Origin: Epiperipatus broadwayi
Lineage: Eukaryota; Onychophora; Udeonychophora; Euonychophora; Peripatidae
Direction: 5' to 3'
NCBI GenBank assembly: GCA_028023455.1
Contig: JAQFVV010000228.1
Span: 1,445,591 to 1,509,590, forward strand
DNA length: 64,000 nucleotides
Position 1 is the first letter of the stretch. Each line of letters begins with the position of its first letter. This document shows, in pieces, positions 24,701-36,432 of the stretch. The translations under genes and the position numbers were made by a program. The notes beneath the pieces are model-generated. The model worked only from the letters and a program-made list of their open reading frames with translations, did not search any database and was not told where the DNA came from.

Positions 24701-25480
24701 GAGTAAACAACTTAAGAGTAGATTTATTATCCAACACAAGCATTTAAATGGGAACAATACAATACAAAATCAAAAAATATAAAAATGCATACAAATTAAT
24801 TTATTGCATTTATCTTTCATTCATTGGCTGTACATATAAATTTGGAAGCATGATTTTAGTGAAAACTAATTTCAAACTTTTAAATACAGAAAAACATTTA
24901 CATTGATGCTCTCCCTGTCATTTGCTTTTCATTAATCCACACTACAAAAAGAGTTTCATCTGTTCCATGCCACAATATTTACTGCTTAATCTGAAAATTC
25001 ATTTCACAATGTGTGCTTATTTCTTTACCTTTTAAAAAGTCTTTCTGTATTCAGTATATCACTTATTTTCTGGTATCCTTGATAGTTTTTTTTTAAAATT
25101 CTGTTTTTGATGAAGAAAATTATTGAATGTATGTATTAGAATAATTACATAAAAAGCACATTCAGAACATTTTTGCTGAAAGGTACAAATATACAGGTAA
25201 AAGAAGTAAATTAGTGAAAAAATATTTATAGAATGTGAGATAACTGGTGTTTAAGAAGAAACATTCTGAAATAAATTGTGCATGCTATATCAGATAGTGA
25301 AAATCATTTGTGTTCTCTAATTTAATTGTTCCATATTCAGAACTCTATCAGTTTATCACTCTATCTTGTAAATCACTTTCTAATTGTTTTTTTTCTCCTC
25401 ATAATTAAAATTATTATATTTTTGGTATCGTAATATTTTTTAAAAAAAATGATATTTACTATTAAAAGTACAAACAAACA
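21720..25480. other. No gene seen; one small inverted repeat
   Basis: AT-rich. At 22049-22153 a perfect 13-bp inverted repeat (AAGAGAGAAGACT / AGTCTTCTCTCTT) bounds about 79 bp of less AT-rich sequence, possibly a tiny MITE or hairpin RNA. CG dinucleotides are locally more common at 22410-22490, without a recognisable motif. Open frames at 22621, 23504 and 24563 have no domain. Confidence 0.5.
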
Positions 25481-25802
25481 GGTAAGTAGTGATTTGTTAC
25501 ATTTTGAATTACAAATGTCAAACTTATATCACCTACATCTTTGTTACCTTTTACACTCAATAAATATAGTAATGATTATCACTAATTATTTATTCAACTA
25601 AAGATTGTCTCTAGCCCAGGTATAAACTTTAAAACTGTTAAAAATTAATGTATCTGATTTTTTTTTTTAAATTTAAACATACTCTTATGGAGTTATTCAC
25701 ATTTTGCTGTCCTACATGTAATAGATTTATAAATATATTAAACAACCTCCATAATTGTAATCCAAAATGTAACAATTTAATAATGATAAAGATTCTACAT
25801 AT

Positions 25803-25877
25803 AATAAAAATATATAGGCCAACTGATGGGTGCTGATTCAGCATGAAATCCATTTTGGGAGTTATTATATCTTTATT
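25803..25877 (+). ncRNA. Type-I hammerhead-like ribozyme, copy 1
   Basis: Core CTGATGG (25823-25829) departs from CUGANGA only at A9. Stem II GTGCTG/CAGCAT (25830-25835 / 25839-25844) pairs in all six positions (one G-U) around an ATT loop. GAAA is at 25845-25848. A minimal stem III follows, with A15.1 paired to T25853 and H17 = T25854. Stem I is GGCCAA against TTGGG, extended by AATAAAAATAT (25803-25813) against ATATCTTTATT (25867-25877) with 10 of 11 pairs. The A9 change probably weakens or kills cleavage. Confidence 0.65.
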
Positions 25878-26193
25878 CATATGATTTGAAAAGAATGTGT
25901 GCTGGTGTGGAGGTTGTTTAATATATTTATAAAGATATTACATGTAGAACAGAGAAATGTAAACAACTTCATGTGTGTGTGGCTTAAATTTAAAAAAAAA
26001 TCAGATATATTAATCTTTAACTGGGGTTTAAAGTTTATACTTGAGCTAAAGACAATCTCTAGTTAAATAAATGATTAGTGATAATCATTACTGTATTCAT
26101 TCAGAGTGAAAGATATCAATGATGTGAGTGGCATAAGTTTGATACTTGTAATTCAAAAAGTAACAATATACTATTGATAAATAATGTACATAT

Positions 26194-26292
26194 AATAAAG
26201 ATATGAGAGATGGTGTTCTAGGCCAACTGACGAGTATTGATTCAAAACGAAATGCATCTTGGGATTCATTTGTCTTTTATTGTATCTTTATT
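26194..26292 (+). ncRNA. Type-I hammerhead-like ribozyme, copy 2 (core intact)
   Basis: Core CTGACGA (26227-26233; position 7 may be any base). Stem II is GTATTG/CAAAAC (26234-26239 / 26243-26248) with one A-A mismatch and loop ATT. GAAA is at 26249-26252. Stem III is minimal, with A26252 paired to T26257 and H17 = C26258, so the predicted cleavage is after 26258. Stem I is CCAA/TTGG plus AATAAAGATA (26194-26203) against TATCTTTATT (26283-26292), ten perfect pairs. All conserved core residues needed by the family are present, so this is the copy most likely to be active. Confidence 0.75.
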
Positions 26293-26349
26293 CAAATGAT
26301 TTGAACAGAATGTGTATTAGTGTAGATGGTGTTTAATATATTTATAAAG

Positions 26350-27437
26350 TAGTGATTTGAATTTGTTCTGTTTCTTGCATTAATAGTTATATGTCATTGA
26401 TTTGAAATACATGTGTTTATAAAGAGCGCAAGAACGAAAGTACTTTAATTTTCATTTTAATGCTTTCTAATAATTTATAAAATCATATATTTCGTTTTTA
26501 AATATAACATTTCAAATATAAAGAGTAATTTGTCTGATATTTAATAAAACAATTATAATGATATGCAGAAACTGGAACCAAATTAAATTGATAATTAAAT
26601 TGTAGAAATTTGACATATTCGTTAGAGAATTTTAACATTTGTTTTATGAATTTTAGTGAGAAAAGGATCCTTTAATATGATATATGCATAGATAGAGACA
26701 GTTGTTCAATGAAAAATTCCGCTGCAAAGATTAACAAGAGGAAATCCGAATAAAACAATGTTAGTTATGTAGTAGTAATTTTATCCATAATAATATGTTT
26801 AAATTTGATTAAAAGTCTATAACTCAATTTAACAAATTTTTATCCCTCCTCCCCAACCTCTTATATTTATTAGCATTAGTAATTCAGTTCGCATATCTAC
26901 TGTATTTTTTAATTTACATCTTTTGTTTGAGTAACATATATAATTTTTAAATCTTTTATCAAGTTACAAAGTTAATTCCTTTTTTGAAAGAGAGAAAAAA
27001 AATTAAGTTGATTTATATTTTATAGCTTATTTTTATTATCACATATGCCCAATGGCAGATTAATTAAAGGAAATGAAATAAATGTTAAAATAATCTTCAA
27101 TGGTTATCAGCAAAATTGAATGCATAATTAACCACTCATTTATAATTAATTATTCATATAATTAATTACTCATATATATTTCATTTTTCATTATTTAATC
27201 ATTAAAGGAGTTGAAATTGTTTATATAAAAAATAATTTTTAACAAATAAATAATGATTTGTAAACTGGATTATTCCCCTTTAGAATATTTTTTATCTTGT
27301 CTAAAATAATGTCTACTTATTCAACAGATCTAGAAACAATAACATTAAAGCTTCTAGGAGATTTTTTTTTTGTTTGTTTGTTTTAATATGAATACCAATT
27401 TGCATCTAATGATTAAAAGCAAATATTTTACTCAATT
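26350..27437. other. No gene seen
   Basis: AT-rich sequence; no supported feature. Confidence 0.55.
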
Positions 27438-28480
27438 TCCAGATAATGAGTTTTCCTTCCTTGTTCTATCTTTTAGTTAATAAATTGATACTCTTTTATC
27501 TATCATTACTTGAATATTAAGTTAAATTTGTTATAGAAAAGCTATGTGAAAAAAAAAAAATCCCATATTTACTTGTAAGATTTAGAACTACTAGAAAAAA
27601 ATATCAAAATTTTATTTTGATCTCATATCCAGTCAGTATATAAAATTAAAATTGGACACAAATAAATTATATATGTCAACTATATCAAATGATGAAATAA
27701 ATATAATAATCAAAATATTCTACAAATAAATACTAAAAAATTCCATATGCCTAGGCAGAAAATGCTTATAATCTGACTACAGCAATGATTTTATTTGTAT
27801 TTTATATAGTCATATGGACTTTTGTAGTATTTATTCTAGAATCTTTTGATATATATTCCTAATGAATTAAATTATGCAAACATAATCAACTTAATAGACA
27901 ACTATATATTATAATTATGCTTTTATTTTCATCAAATCGACTTTCGTTCAAAATTGAACCTTGTCAAGATGTTACATTGATTCTATGTGTATATATATAT
28001 GATGAAAATAAAAACATAATTATAATACATAGTTGGTTGTCTATTAAGGTGATTATGTTTGCATAATTCAACTCGTTAATAATGTATATAAGAAAACCAA
28101 CATAATGGTTGAAAACAGAATAATCATCAATATATATTTATTATTATTATTGCTTTTGATGTATATCCCAGGATATAATAAGAGTTTTCCTTCCTTATTA
28201 ATATTCTTTTGCTAATCATTACCAGGATGTTAAGCTGAATTATTAATTGTGGTGGAACTATCTGAAAGAAAAATCCCAAGTTTACTTGTAAAAGCCAGGG
28301 TTAACAAAAAAATATCAAAATTTCATTTTGATATCACATCTAGTCAACTTTTTTTGTATATGATTATTATTATATATATTATTGCTGATATATAAAGATA
28401 TTTTATATTATATTATTGATTTATTTAAGTAAATAAATTAAAATTTGGCATAAATAAACTATATATATATATTGCTTCTG
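27438..28480. repeat. Diverged direct repeats flanking a palindrome
   Basis: 27438-27690 and about 28170-28480 are direct repeats (GAGTTTTCCTTCCTT, AAAATCCCA.(A)TTTACTTGTAA, AAATATCAAAATTT.ATTTTGAT.TC, AATTAAAATT(T)GG(A)CA.AAATAAA). Between them, 27850-27934 and 28001-28089 form an inverted repeat with arms of about 85 bp (AATTATGCAAACATAATCA against TGATTATGTTTGCATAATT). This could be a composite element with terminal direct repeats; no coding sequence lies inside. Confidence 0.65.
28350..28440 (+). repeat. Dispersed about 90-bp repeat shared with the PLE at 55-61 kb
   Basis: GTATATGATTATTATTATATATATTATTGCTG... matches the two copies that flank the large PLE (55546-55670 and 60735-60860). 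It interrupts the right-hand direct repeat of 27438-28480, whose partner lacks it, so it was inserted there later. Low complexity limits certainty. Confidence 0.55.
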
Positions 28481-28622
28481 TCTATAATAGCTAAGTTCTT
28501 GTAATAAAAACAAATGTTAACTTTAAAATTTCTTTTAATAATAAAGCCTTAGAAATTCAAGGCAAAAATGATATTCCAAGGCAAACTTATGTTAAATGCT
28601 ATGGGAAGAATATAATAAAATA

Positions 28623-28756
28623 ATATTTTATTAATTTTTTTTTCATGTGTCAAAGCATCGGCTGGGAAACGAACTCGCAAACCCGGAACAACTATTTGTA
28701 AGGCAGAGGTGCTGGCCACTTGATCACCAACGCTTGACTATATTTTATTAATTTTT
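28623..28756 (-). mobile_element. Short tRNA-derived SINE, second copy
   Basis: Minus strand, same family as 20461-20592. Flanked by 17-bp direct repeats ATATTTTATTAATTTTT at 28623-28639 and 28740-28756; the left copy merges with the terminal poly-A tract (T on plus). The body carries TTGGTGATCAAGTGGCCAGCAC (A-box region) and GCGAGTTCGTTTCCC (B-box region) as read on minus. Confidence 0.82.
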
Positions 28757-29399
28757 ATTAACATTTATATTTGAATTGACAAATGGATACAAAAAAAGAA
28801 ATATTTCACAATGGATCACAGGTATATGAATGTAAATACTAATGCTATTACACAGCTTCTGATGAAAAGAAAATTAACAATCGATTGCAATATAAAATAT
28901 ATGTATCTGAACATTAGTTTTTCGATCTATTCATAAATATATATATATATATATAAATAATATACTGTGAAGTTTTTGTATTGTTCTTTTTTAAGGTTCT
29001 TTCTGCCCAAAATTATTAGAAATGCAATGCAGTATTTAATTATGATTGATACATTATTATTTTACACACCCATATACTTATACAGGAAGCACTTCGCTTA
29101 TATAAATCTAATTATATTGTTTTACAGCTACATAAAAAATTTCCAACATGTGAAAAAGTATATGAATTTTATAGAACAGCTTGTTAAGATAAAATGAGAA
29201 AATATTAAGACTCATGACAACTCAAAGCAGTGCATAAGCAAGCAAGACTTTCATATTTGTAGACATTTTGAGTATTATTTTTTTTTGTCAATTTCATTTA
29301 AATTGACTAGTGAAAAAATGTTCATTGGTGAAAAAAGTATGTGTTTGCAAGAATCAATCGTGCGATTGCTTTGGAGGGAAAAAAAGACACTCACATACA
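28757..29399. other. No gene seen
   Basis: (AT)n at 28937-28960. The open frame at 28967-29197 is low in complexity and has no domain. Confidence 0.5.
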
Positions 29400-30560
29400 T
29401 AGAGACAGCTAAAATATTGCTTATATCACAGAATTTGAGCCCATGATTAAGCATACATCTTAATATTTATGCAGTATATTTTGCTGCGAACATCCAATGA
29501 CAAAAAAAAAGATCATTAAGAATGGAAAGGATCCATTACTATATTTCTTCAAGCAAAAAGTTAATTCAGGTCAAATCAAAAGTCTTTTGAAAATACCTGG
29601 GCCATTCACCCAGATAGAACTCAAAACTTTTCAGCAAAATATTAGGGTGTTTTCTTTACTCTAAGAATTATGCAAAAGCTCAAAATGTGAAAGTTTTCAA
29701 TGAAGCTGCTAGTGGTAATGTCAGGTTGCAAAGCAATATTATTAATGGTTTAAAAAATTATTTCTGAAGAGCTCTTTCTTCCAAAAAATTTTTTAGAAAT
29801 AATAATATTAGCCTTTTTGCCATCTTGAATATATAATAAAAGGTGCTCTATTATAAAGCTTCCTAGACAAAAGTCACATTTTGGTTGGAAAAAAAACACA
29901 TACAGAACATTTAGATTAAATTGTCTACTTTTCTACATATACCTGTAAACACTAATATATTAAATATATTATAAAAGTATATATAAATATTACATTATTT
30001 GAAGATTGTTACATGAATGACATTTTGCCTGAAGTGAAAAATATTTTCATAAAACTAATATCCCTTTTAAAATTTTGTTTTTCTTATACAATGACACTTG
30101 GATATCACATAAAATTTCAATGATATATATTTTTTCAATATCAGAGTTTAATACTAATACACTATCCTCACACATGTTTACTGCTTTTTATTGCAATCTA
30201 TGGAACAGGAAGTAATATTCAACTTTTTAAAGTTTGCATCCAAGACAAACACTCATTTAAGACATCAATACATAATTATTCCAATCCTAAATTGATCAAT
30301 TACTGCATTAAGTAATTTTGAGGAAAAGCATAATGTTCATAAAACAGTAATAATATTACAGTAATCAGGGCTGAAGTGATAGAAATGCATAAAAAGTTTT
30401 GGAAAAAAATAATTCCTGATTTTGTTCTGAATACTTAAGGTTCATAGACAATGACTGTAAACATTCTGAAAACCTTTGATATGAATAAAAATGCTGGAAT
30501 ATTGGTGGAACTCAAGAAGCACGAAATGTTACTGATAATAAATAATGAGTTCAACCTAAA
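29400..30560 (+). pseudogene. Tigger/pogo-type DNA transposase relic
   Basis: Decayed DDE_1 (CENP-B/jerky-like) transposase. In order: SKILGCFLYSKNYAKAQNV then KVFNEAASGNV near 29630-29725, matching 'S.GWf.rFk.R..l..vk..GEAASad'; FWLEKKHIQ near 29880, where 'lfWk.mP..ty' is expected; LQSMEQEVIFNFLKFASK near 30195-30255, matching 'LLQPMDQGVI..FK..Y'; and FWKKIIPDFVLNT near 30400-30430, matching 'cWkk.lP'. Frames shift between blocks and stops are frequent. The N-terminal HTH is not clear and no TIR was found. Each motif is weak alone; the right order and spacing support the call. Confidence 0.65.
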
Positions 30561-31264
30561 CTTTTCATAGTAATGGATATAAATATAGCTGAACAAGCAC
30601 TGAACATTCACTATGAAGCTATATGCAACGTAAGATCCTGATTTATCTTTTGTTTTTCTTTTGAAATGCAATGCCTTTTTATATTATAAAAAGTATATAA
30701 TGAAGTGGTAAAGGCAAGTGTTTAACCTTATCTTCTCTACCACACCATAACAATCTATTGAATCTAACAACAACATTGGCATTGCATATGAAAATGAGAA
30801 GTGATTACATTTTGTGTCACCATCACACTCTTTCTTGTCTCTCAATCAATTTTCAAAGATTAATTGATTTAACCTAACACTAAATATATAAGATCATCTC
30901 CCACTCAAGATGAAATTCATGGTATTGTCTAAATTTGTCTGGAGTTTATTTGAAGGAGTAGTAATCTTATATTCTAATATTAAGCTAATCATTTAGTTAT
31001 GTAAAATAACTAACTAAATTCTCTTTCATGTCTAATGAAATCTTTTATTAAAAACAAGACATTTTGAAATTAATTACTGTTTAAACCAATGGGTTTTTTT
31101 TTGCCTTTCTTTTCTGCATAATTCAATTAAATTATCTGGGCATTCATACAGAAAAGGTGTTTTTATAATTTAAACTTAGTTTTTATTAATGCTGAAAGAT
31201 GATTTAGGATTCCAAGAATACATAATAAACTTCATACTAATTCATAGATAAAATTAAAAACATT
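30561..31264. other. No gene seen
   Basis: AT-rich; no supported feature. Confidence 0.5.
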
Positions 31265-32450
31265 AAAATGGACATTAATAATAAAATTGCTTCCCTGGAA
31301 TTAAAGAACTTTACAGTTCTGTATCATGAACTAAATCTATTGAAATGATAGATGAATTTTTGCAAAGTACTAATTATGATTTAGACAAAAAGGAATTCAT
31401 CATGGATGTCCTGAAATGGGTCAATGAAAATGTCACAGAAATAGCAAATTACAAATATTATAGAATAAAAAATGGATGGCTAACAGGGCTCTCTTTTAAC
31501 AGCATTATTTCGCATTAAAATTGAAAAGACAATTATTCCCAAGTTTTTGTCTTTGAATACAAATACATTGTATATTAGTACCTTGATGGCACACTAATCT
31601 GCTTGACAGAAATACAAAGTATAATAATTCATCAAGAATTAGAACAAGCATCATATTTAACTTGGACCATAGAAAAGGAAGACAAAGATCAAAGAATTAA
31701 ATTCTTGAATCTGTATGTTCAAAGGCATTTTAATCTTTCGAACTACAGAATGATATTAAAACCAATAAACATAAGAAGGATGATCCACCCTACATTTTTA
31801 ACATTTATGTCACACAAATATATTGGAGTGAAAGTTTTTTTTTTTACAGGAATTATAAATTGTGCACATTCGAGAATGATAAGAAAAATTACACAGACGT
31901 GTATCAAAGACTTACAAAAACTAGGATACAATCATAATAAAATTCTTAATATGATTACTAAATTTTACAACAAAATAAAAAATCCTCTACAGCTTCTACT
32001 TATGGAGACTAAAAAATGAATTAGCCTTCCATATATTCTGAAAGTTGCTCAAAAATTAAAAAGAATATGCTCTAAAAAATATAGTTTAAGTTTTCAAATT
32101 ACCCAGTTACTAAACAAACTGCATAACAATTCAAAGGATAAACTGCCAATAAGATCCACTCACCAAACTGTCTATAAAATCTAATGCAATAACCTATGTG
32201 TAAGTTTGCATATTATGGAAAATCGAAGACTAATCTTTTAACAAGACTAGCCCAGCATAAATACCTATACAATAGAGCACAAAAGAATATTGAATATTCC
32301 TCAATATTTATGAATCATGAAAAAAAAAATCAGGCCATAAATTTGATTTATCAAAAATTGGAATTGTATGCACTGTGAGAGAAGACAGAAAGATTAAGAA
32401 GGTTTGGGCAATAGCTAAAGATTGATTCTCAATAAATAGAAAAGACACGA
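31265..32450 (+). pseudogene. Penelope-like element relic (RT end plus GIY-YIG)
   Basis: Decayed PLE protein on plus. KWVNENVTEIANYKYY then RIKNGWLTGLSFNSII (31415-31520) fits the RT 'Y.Q..G..mGs..S..la' motif B region. YLDGTLICL (31578-31604) stands where the YxDD box belongs but has lost its second Asp. The open stretch 31603-32019 carries IKFLNLYVQRHF ('FLDl.i.r'), a weakened 'RKPT..Y' region, a SHKYIGVK segment ('S.Hp...K') and KDLQKLGYNHNKI ('L...NGYp...i'). A GIY-YIG-like stretch YYGKSKTNLLTRLAQHK follows in 32196-32378. The N-terminal half is missing. Motif order makes PLE identity good. Confidence 0.75.
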
Positions 32451-32572
32451 GTAGTGGACAATTTAAATAGATTTAAATATTTCTAAATATCAAATAAAAC
32501 AAATTTAAATGTTAAATATTAAAATGTTTACAAGTGTACTTAAAAGCTAGGAACATTAAAGAAAAAACAGGC

Positions 32573-33125
32573 AAAACTCACTATACGTATTGCCACACAC
32601 AGCAAGCTAGAGTAATCAATGGATGACAGAAGGCTTGTGTATAAAATCCCCATCTACTGCCTACTCATCCAATTGCTCCAGATTAGTTTCTGGCTTGTGA
32701 CCTTCATCAGTGAGGTGCCTTGGATATGAAAGCACTGCACCTAGATCTCAGGATCTAATTCAACCCTCTAGCAACCACCTTTTATCTCCACTTAATTACA
32801 AAACTATGAGTCTTAAATTAAAAACACCTTAATATTTTCAATCCAAGCTCATTAGCTTATGTAGTCATATAGGTCTGAACTCAGTTCAATACCCATACAT
32901 TTTGGTGTCTTTGATTCTTTAATAACCATAGCCACCACTATTCTATTAGGCAGTATTGGTTTTAAGCCAATAAATATCACATGATCACCATTTCTTATGC
33001 TTGATTATAACTGTTGTTAAAACATGCAAAACTCACTATATGCATAGCCACACACAGCAAGCTAGAGTAATCAATGGATGCCAGAAGGCTTGTGCATAAA
33101 ATGCCCATCTAATGCCTACTCATCT
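32573..33125. repeat. Direct repeat pair of about 97 bp downstream of the PLE relic
   Basis: 32573-32669 and 33029-33125 are about 90% alike (CAAAACTCACTATA, GCCACACACAGCAAGCTAGA, GTAATCAATGGATG, CAGAAGGCTTGTG). They are separated by about 360 bp and lie just 3' of the PLE relic, so they may be its terminal repeats. Confidence 0.75.
32640..32745 (-). ncRNA. Weak hammerhead-like motif
   Basis: On minus: CTGATGA, then A-GGT-CACAA-GCC-A (a 3-bp stem II with flanking A residues), GAAA, CTAATC and TGGAG. Stem I (CCTCA against TGGAG) pairs only partly. All core letters are present but the stems are poor, so chance or a decayed copy are both possible. Confidence 0.3.
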
Positions 33126-33599
33126 ATGATTATAAGAGCTACTTTTTTGTATGAATACCCAGAACATTTAGTTGAATATTACTGTTTAAAAGAAAATACT
33201 TGTGATGAAAAAAATCTTAGTTCCAACAATTATATTTACAGTCACTATAATATATATTTTATTGTAATATACTGTATTACAGCTACTTTTTATTTGCTAT
33301 TAATGAGCATGAAGAGGAAGACTGATTGGGACTTACTGTTAAAAGTGATGAGAGTTTTTATTTGAAGTGAAGAACACTTTAAGAAAAAAAAAAGGATAGT
33401 TTCTTTCTCTTTGTGGCAAGTTAAACGACTGAAAAAAAAGTTTTTAGCTAAGAGGCTGCAGGTTTGTAATGCTTCCAAATTAATCTTGATATAGAAATCA
33501 AGATATGTGAATTCTAGGTAACAGAATTTAAATCTTTGGATAATCAGTTTGTACATTGAAAAAAAGATTGGGAGTTTAATAACTGCTCAGTTTGATGTG
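33126..33599. other. No gene seen
   Basis: Overlapping short frames on both strands (33078-33365, 33290-33556) have no recognisable domain. Confidence 0.5.
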
Positions 33600-36250
33600 T
33601 AAAGTTATAAATTTGCCAGTAATTTATACTGCTTGAGAATAGTGTATGTGGCAAGGATAGTGAGGTTTTTGAAATATGTACTTTTCATTTATCATGATAT
33701 ATCTGTTGGGACAATGCTAATAAATTTCTGAGAGTCTGTGTAAAAGGTTATAAATTTGACTATTACATTTATTGTTTATTTGATGTGATTGTAGGGATAG
33801 AATGAAGTGAGAGTGCATTGTTAGTGGTGCGTTTCTACATGATTCTGATACTTATTGCCACAGACTTTCTTCCTCACATCAGTTTGGTAGATATGGAATT
33901 TAATTTCTCTTTGAAAGAGGTGGTGTAATTGGAAATTGATAAATAATGTGTTGTCTTGGAGAATGAGGGTGATTTTGGCATTTAATAATAGGTAAGCTTT
34001 AGATAAGTAATTGATTATGGTTTCAATGGATGAAAGTAGCATATCTAGAATTGCAGTTCCTATAGCATTTGTAGATTTGAAAATGGGAATACCTAGAAAG
34101 TTATGAGTTTCTGTAAAAGTGAAGGGTCAGTTAAGATGTTTCATATAGATGATTTATTAAGATTGAAATAGAGTTTGCACTATTTTGTGTAGTCTTCAAT
34201 GATTAATGTTAGTTTAGAAAAAAAAATTTGAAGAGAGAAAATTGATGAGCTAAGTTTAATTTTAAGTTGCTGAATGAAACAAAGATGTCAGGTAGTTTGT
34301 TTGCAATTTCTAATAGTAAAGAATCAAAATAAATTATAAATAGTAAAATAATAAAGTTGGGTTCTTGGAAGATGGAATTGTGAGAGGTAAAGCCAGGTAA
34401 AAATTTTCCCTTAAGAATAATGTGAATTTCTCTGTTTATGAGCAGATTGGTGAGAATATATAGTACAGGTGCACGAATGTTGTGTGCTTTTAGAACCTGA
34501 ATCAGATTTTCAAATGGGTCAGAATCAAAGAAGACAGATACAATGTCTAATTGAACATTAAGTGAATCTATGTTTGAACTTGTCTACAATTGTTTTTAAA
34601 AGAGTAATAGCATTTATATTCAGAGAAATAGCAAATGTGAGGAGAGTATTGAATAATCCAGTTAATTGCAAATAAGCATGAGACAAATTGATGCTCCTTA
34701 TATTAACTCCTATAATGTTGAAAGGTATTATGAATCTTAGAGTAGGCAGAGGGATAGATTGAATCATAAATATAAAAAATTTGATAATGTGTGTGTGTGT
34801 TTTGATGCTTATTTTGTTTTGTTTTTTAGATGTGTGTATTGTTGCTAAAGTAGAATATGAGTGATTTATTGCTGTAAGCAACTGGACTTAACTTAATAAT
34901 AGAATTGTTTAAATTTTCTTTATTAAAGTCCATTTTGATAAATCTAATACTAATAATGGTTAAGAGTAACAGATTATCTATTTGTTTTTAAGATTCATTG
35001 TTTGAATTGAAATATTTTTCTTTAATTGTTTGCTTGGTTTAGGTTTTTAAATTTGAGATCATTAGTTGTTTTTTGAGATTTATGAGCATGTTTGTGGGTC
35101 TCAATTCCTATGAAGAGATTTACTATGGAATTGGTACATTGCTTATGGTTTGTCTTATGTGTTTATCTTATATTGGATTCTGTTTCTTGATGTGCTAATT
35201 GAGATTCTTCATTATTATTATTTTTGCTGGTGTGAAGGATACAGCTGTAAATTTAATTTTAATTGTTATCATTTATGTTTTTAGCTAGTGTTTTGACTGT
35301 GTCTGACAGTTTTGTTTTTACTTTTTTCCTTACAAGATTTATTGCTTTTTATAAGGGGTATAAAAGTAATTTTCATCAGATGAAGTCTGATTTTCATCTG
35401 TAGGGAGTGATAATAGTTTAGATTTACATTACGATCCAATGTACAAATTAATTATCATTGATTCAGTGAGCGTTTGTTTTGTGTTCATGATATGCAGATA
35501 TGGTTTTATTAGGAATGTCCTTTATTATTTCAAAGATATTCCTTGGATTCTTATCTGTGGTTAAATGAGTTTATATCTATAATTTCAATTGTTTTACAAA
35601 TGTTGTCAGTGCTTTGATTTGCTTGTGATAGTGTAGATTTGGCACATTAATGTATTTTTGCATTTTTATCCAGAGTGTGCAGAATCTTTCAGAATAGTCT
35701 TTAATGAGATGGTTTCTGGTTTAGCTGAGAAAGCAATTGTGGCGAAATGCCTTTAAATGTATTATTCAATGAGATGAAGAGTGGAAATGTCTGCTAGAGT
35801 GACATTTTTATTGAAGATAATATTAAATGATTCTGATAATCAGTGCCAGCATAGAAGCTTTCTTCTCTAGTATATATCAGAAATTAGATGTGGTTCTATA
35901 TTTTCCAAGTAAGTGATTAAGATCTGTTTCGGTAAAGTCCACATGATTGTTTTTTATTTCCCTGTTAATGAAATAAGCCTATTTAGATTAATACAGCATA
36001 TATTTTTCCATTGATTAAGGTGACATTATTTTAAAAAAAATTCCTTTGAGTAATATTGTGAAATTTGATTGTGATATATCTATTATTGGTATGCAGGATT
36101 TTGTAGATCAGGCTCCATAATTTTTTTCTGTTAAGAAATCTTAAAACTCCCCAATTGAAGTGCAATTATTGCAATATTAGAGTTATTAAAAGTACAATTA
36201 ATGTTATTATTGTGAAATTTTTTTAATGATTTAAGAACAGGTAGTGGGAT
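33600..36250 (-). pseudogene. LINE (Jockey/I-like) ORF2 relic
   Basis: The plus strand is visibly T/G-rich here and the minus strand reads as a heavily decayed non-LTR retrotransposon. The best block is at about 34270-34560: QLDIVSVFFDSDPFENLIQV ('v.lDi..AFDsv....L'), VLYILTNLLINREIHI ('l.wi..fL.nR...V'), then a degraded 'GVPQG' (IFQEPN) followed by FIILLFIIYFDSLL ('PlLF.iYindl'). Near 35740-35800, FPLFISLNNTFKGI resembles the endonuclease end 'SDHfPv...l'. The YADD box is not recovered. ORF1 and the ends are unseen. Clade assignment is tentative. Confidence 0.6.
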
Positions 36251-36396
36251 GGCCAAGTTGAATTTTTTAGTGTACTCATTATATTGTTGGAATATCTGTG
36301 TATAATATATAAATATAGATTATAAATAAAATGAATTTCATAATACATATAAATAATATTCTTGAATTAATTAATTTAACTTTAATATACTTTAGA

Positions 36397-36432
<36 letters not shown>

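Larger units (their letters stand above)
25494..26349 (+). repeat. Ribozyme-bearing repeat array (inverted plus direct units)
   Basis: Three related pieces. An inverted arm at 25494-25752 pairs with 25909-26168 (TTTGAATTACAA..TCAAACTTAT against ATAAGTTTGATACTTGTAATTCAAA; CATGTAAT...TTTATAAATATATTAAACAACCTCC against its complement). In addition, 25757-25930 and 26145-26349 are direct repeats about 405 bp apart, each with TGTAAT(C/T)CAAAA.GTAACAAT, then a hammerhead-like fold, then GATTTGAA.AGAATGTGT and GTTTAATATATTTATAAAG. Tandem and inverted units of this size that carry hammerhead motifs are known for PLE terminal repeats and for animal retrozymes; membership here is inferred from structure. 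Confidence 0.75.

Noticed and set aside
23504-24757. Minus-strand frames rich in Phe, Leu and Ile
   Set aside because: Typical of random AT-rich sequence; no conserved motif, signal or splice context.
31743-31931. Minus-strand frame with Cys-rich start
   Set aside because: Antisense shadow of the PLE relic.
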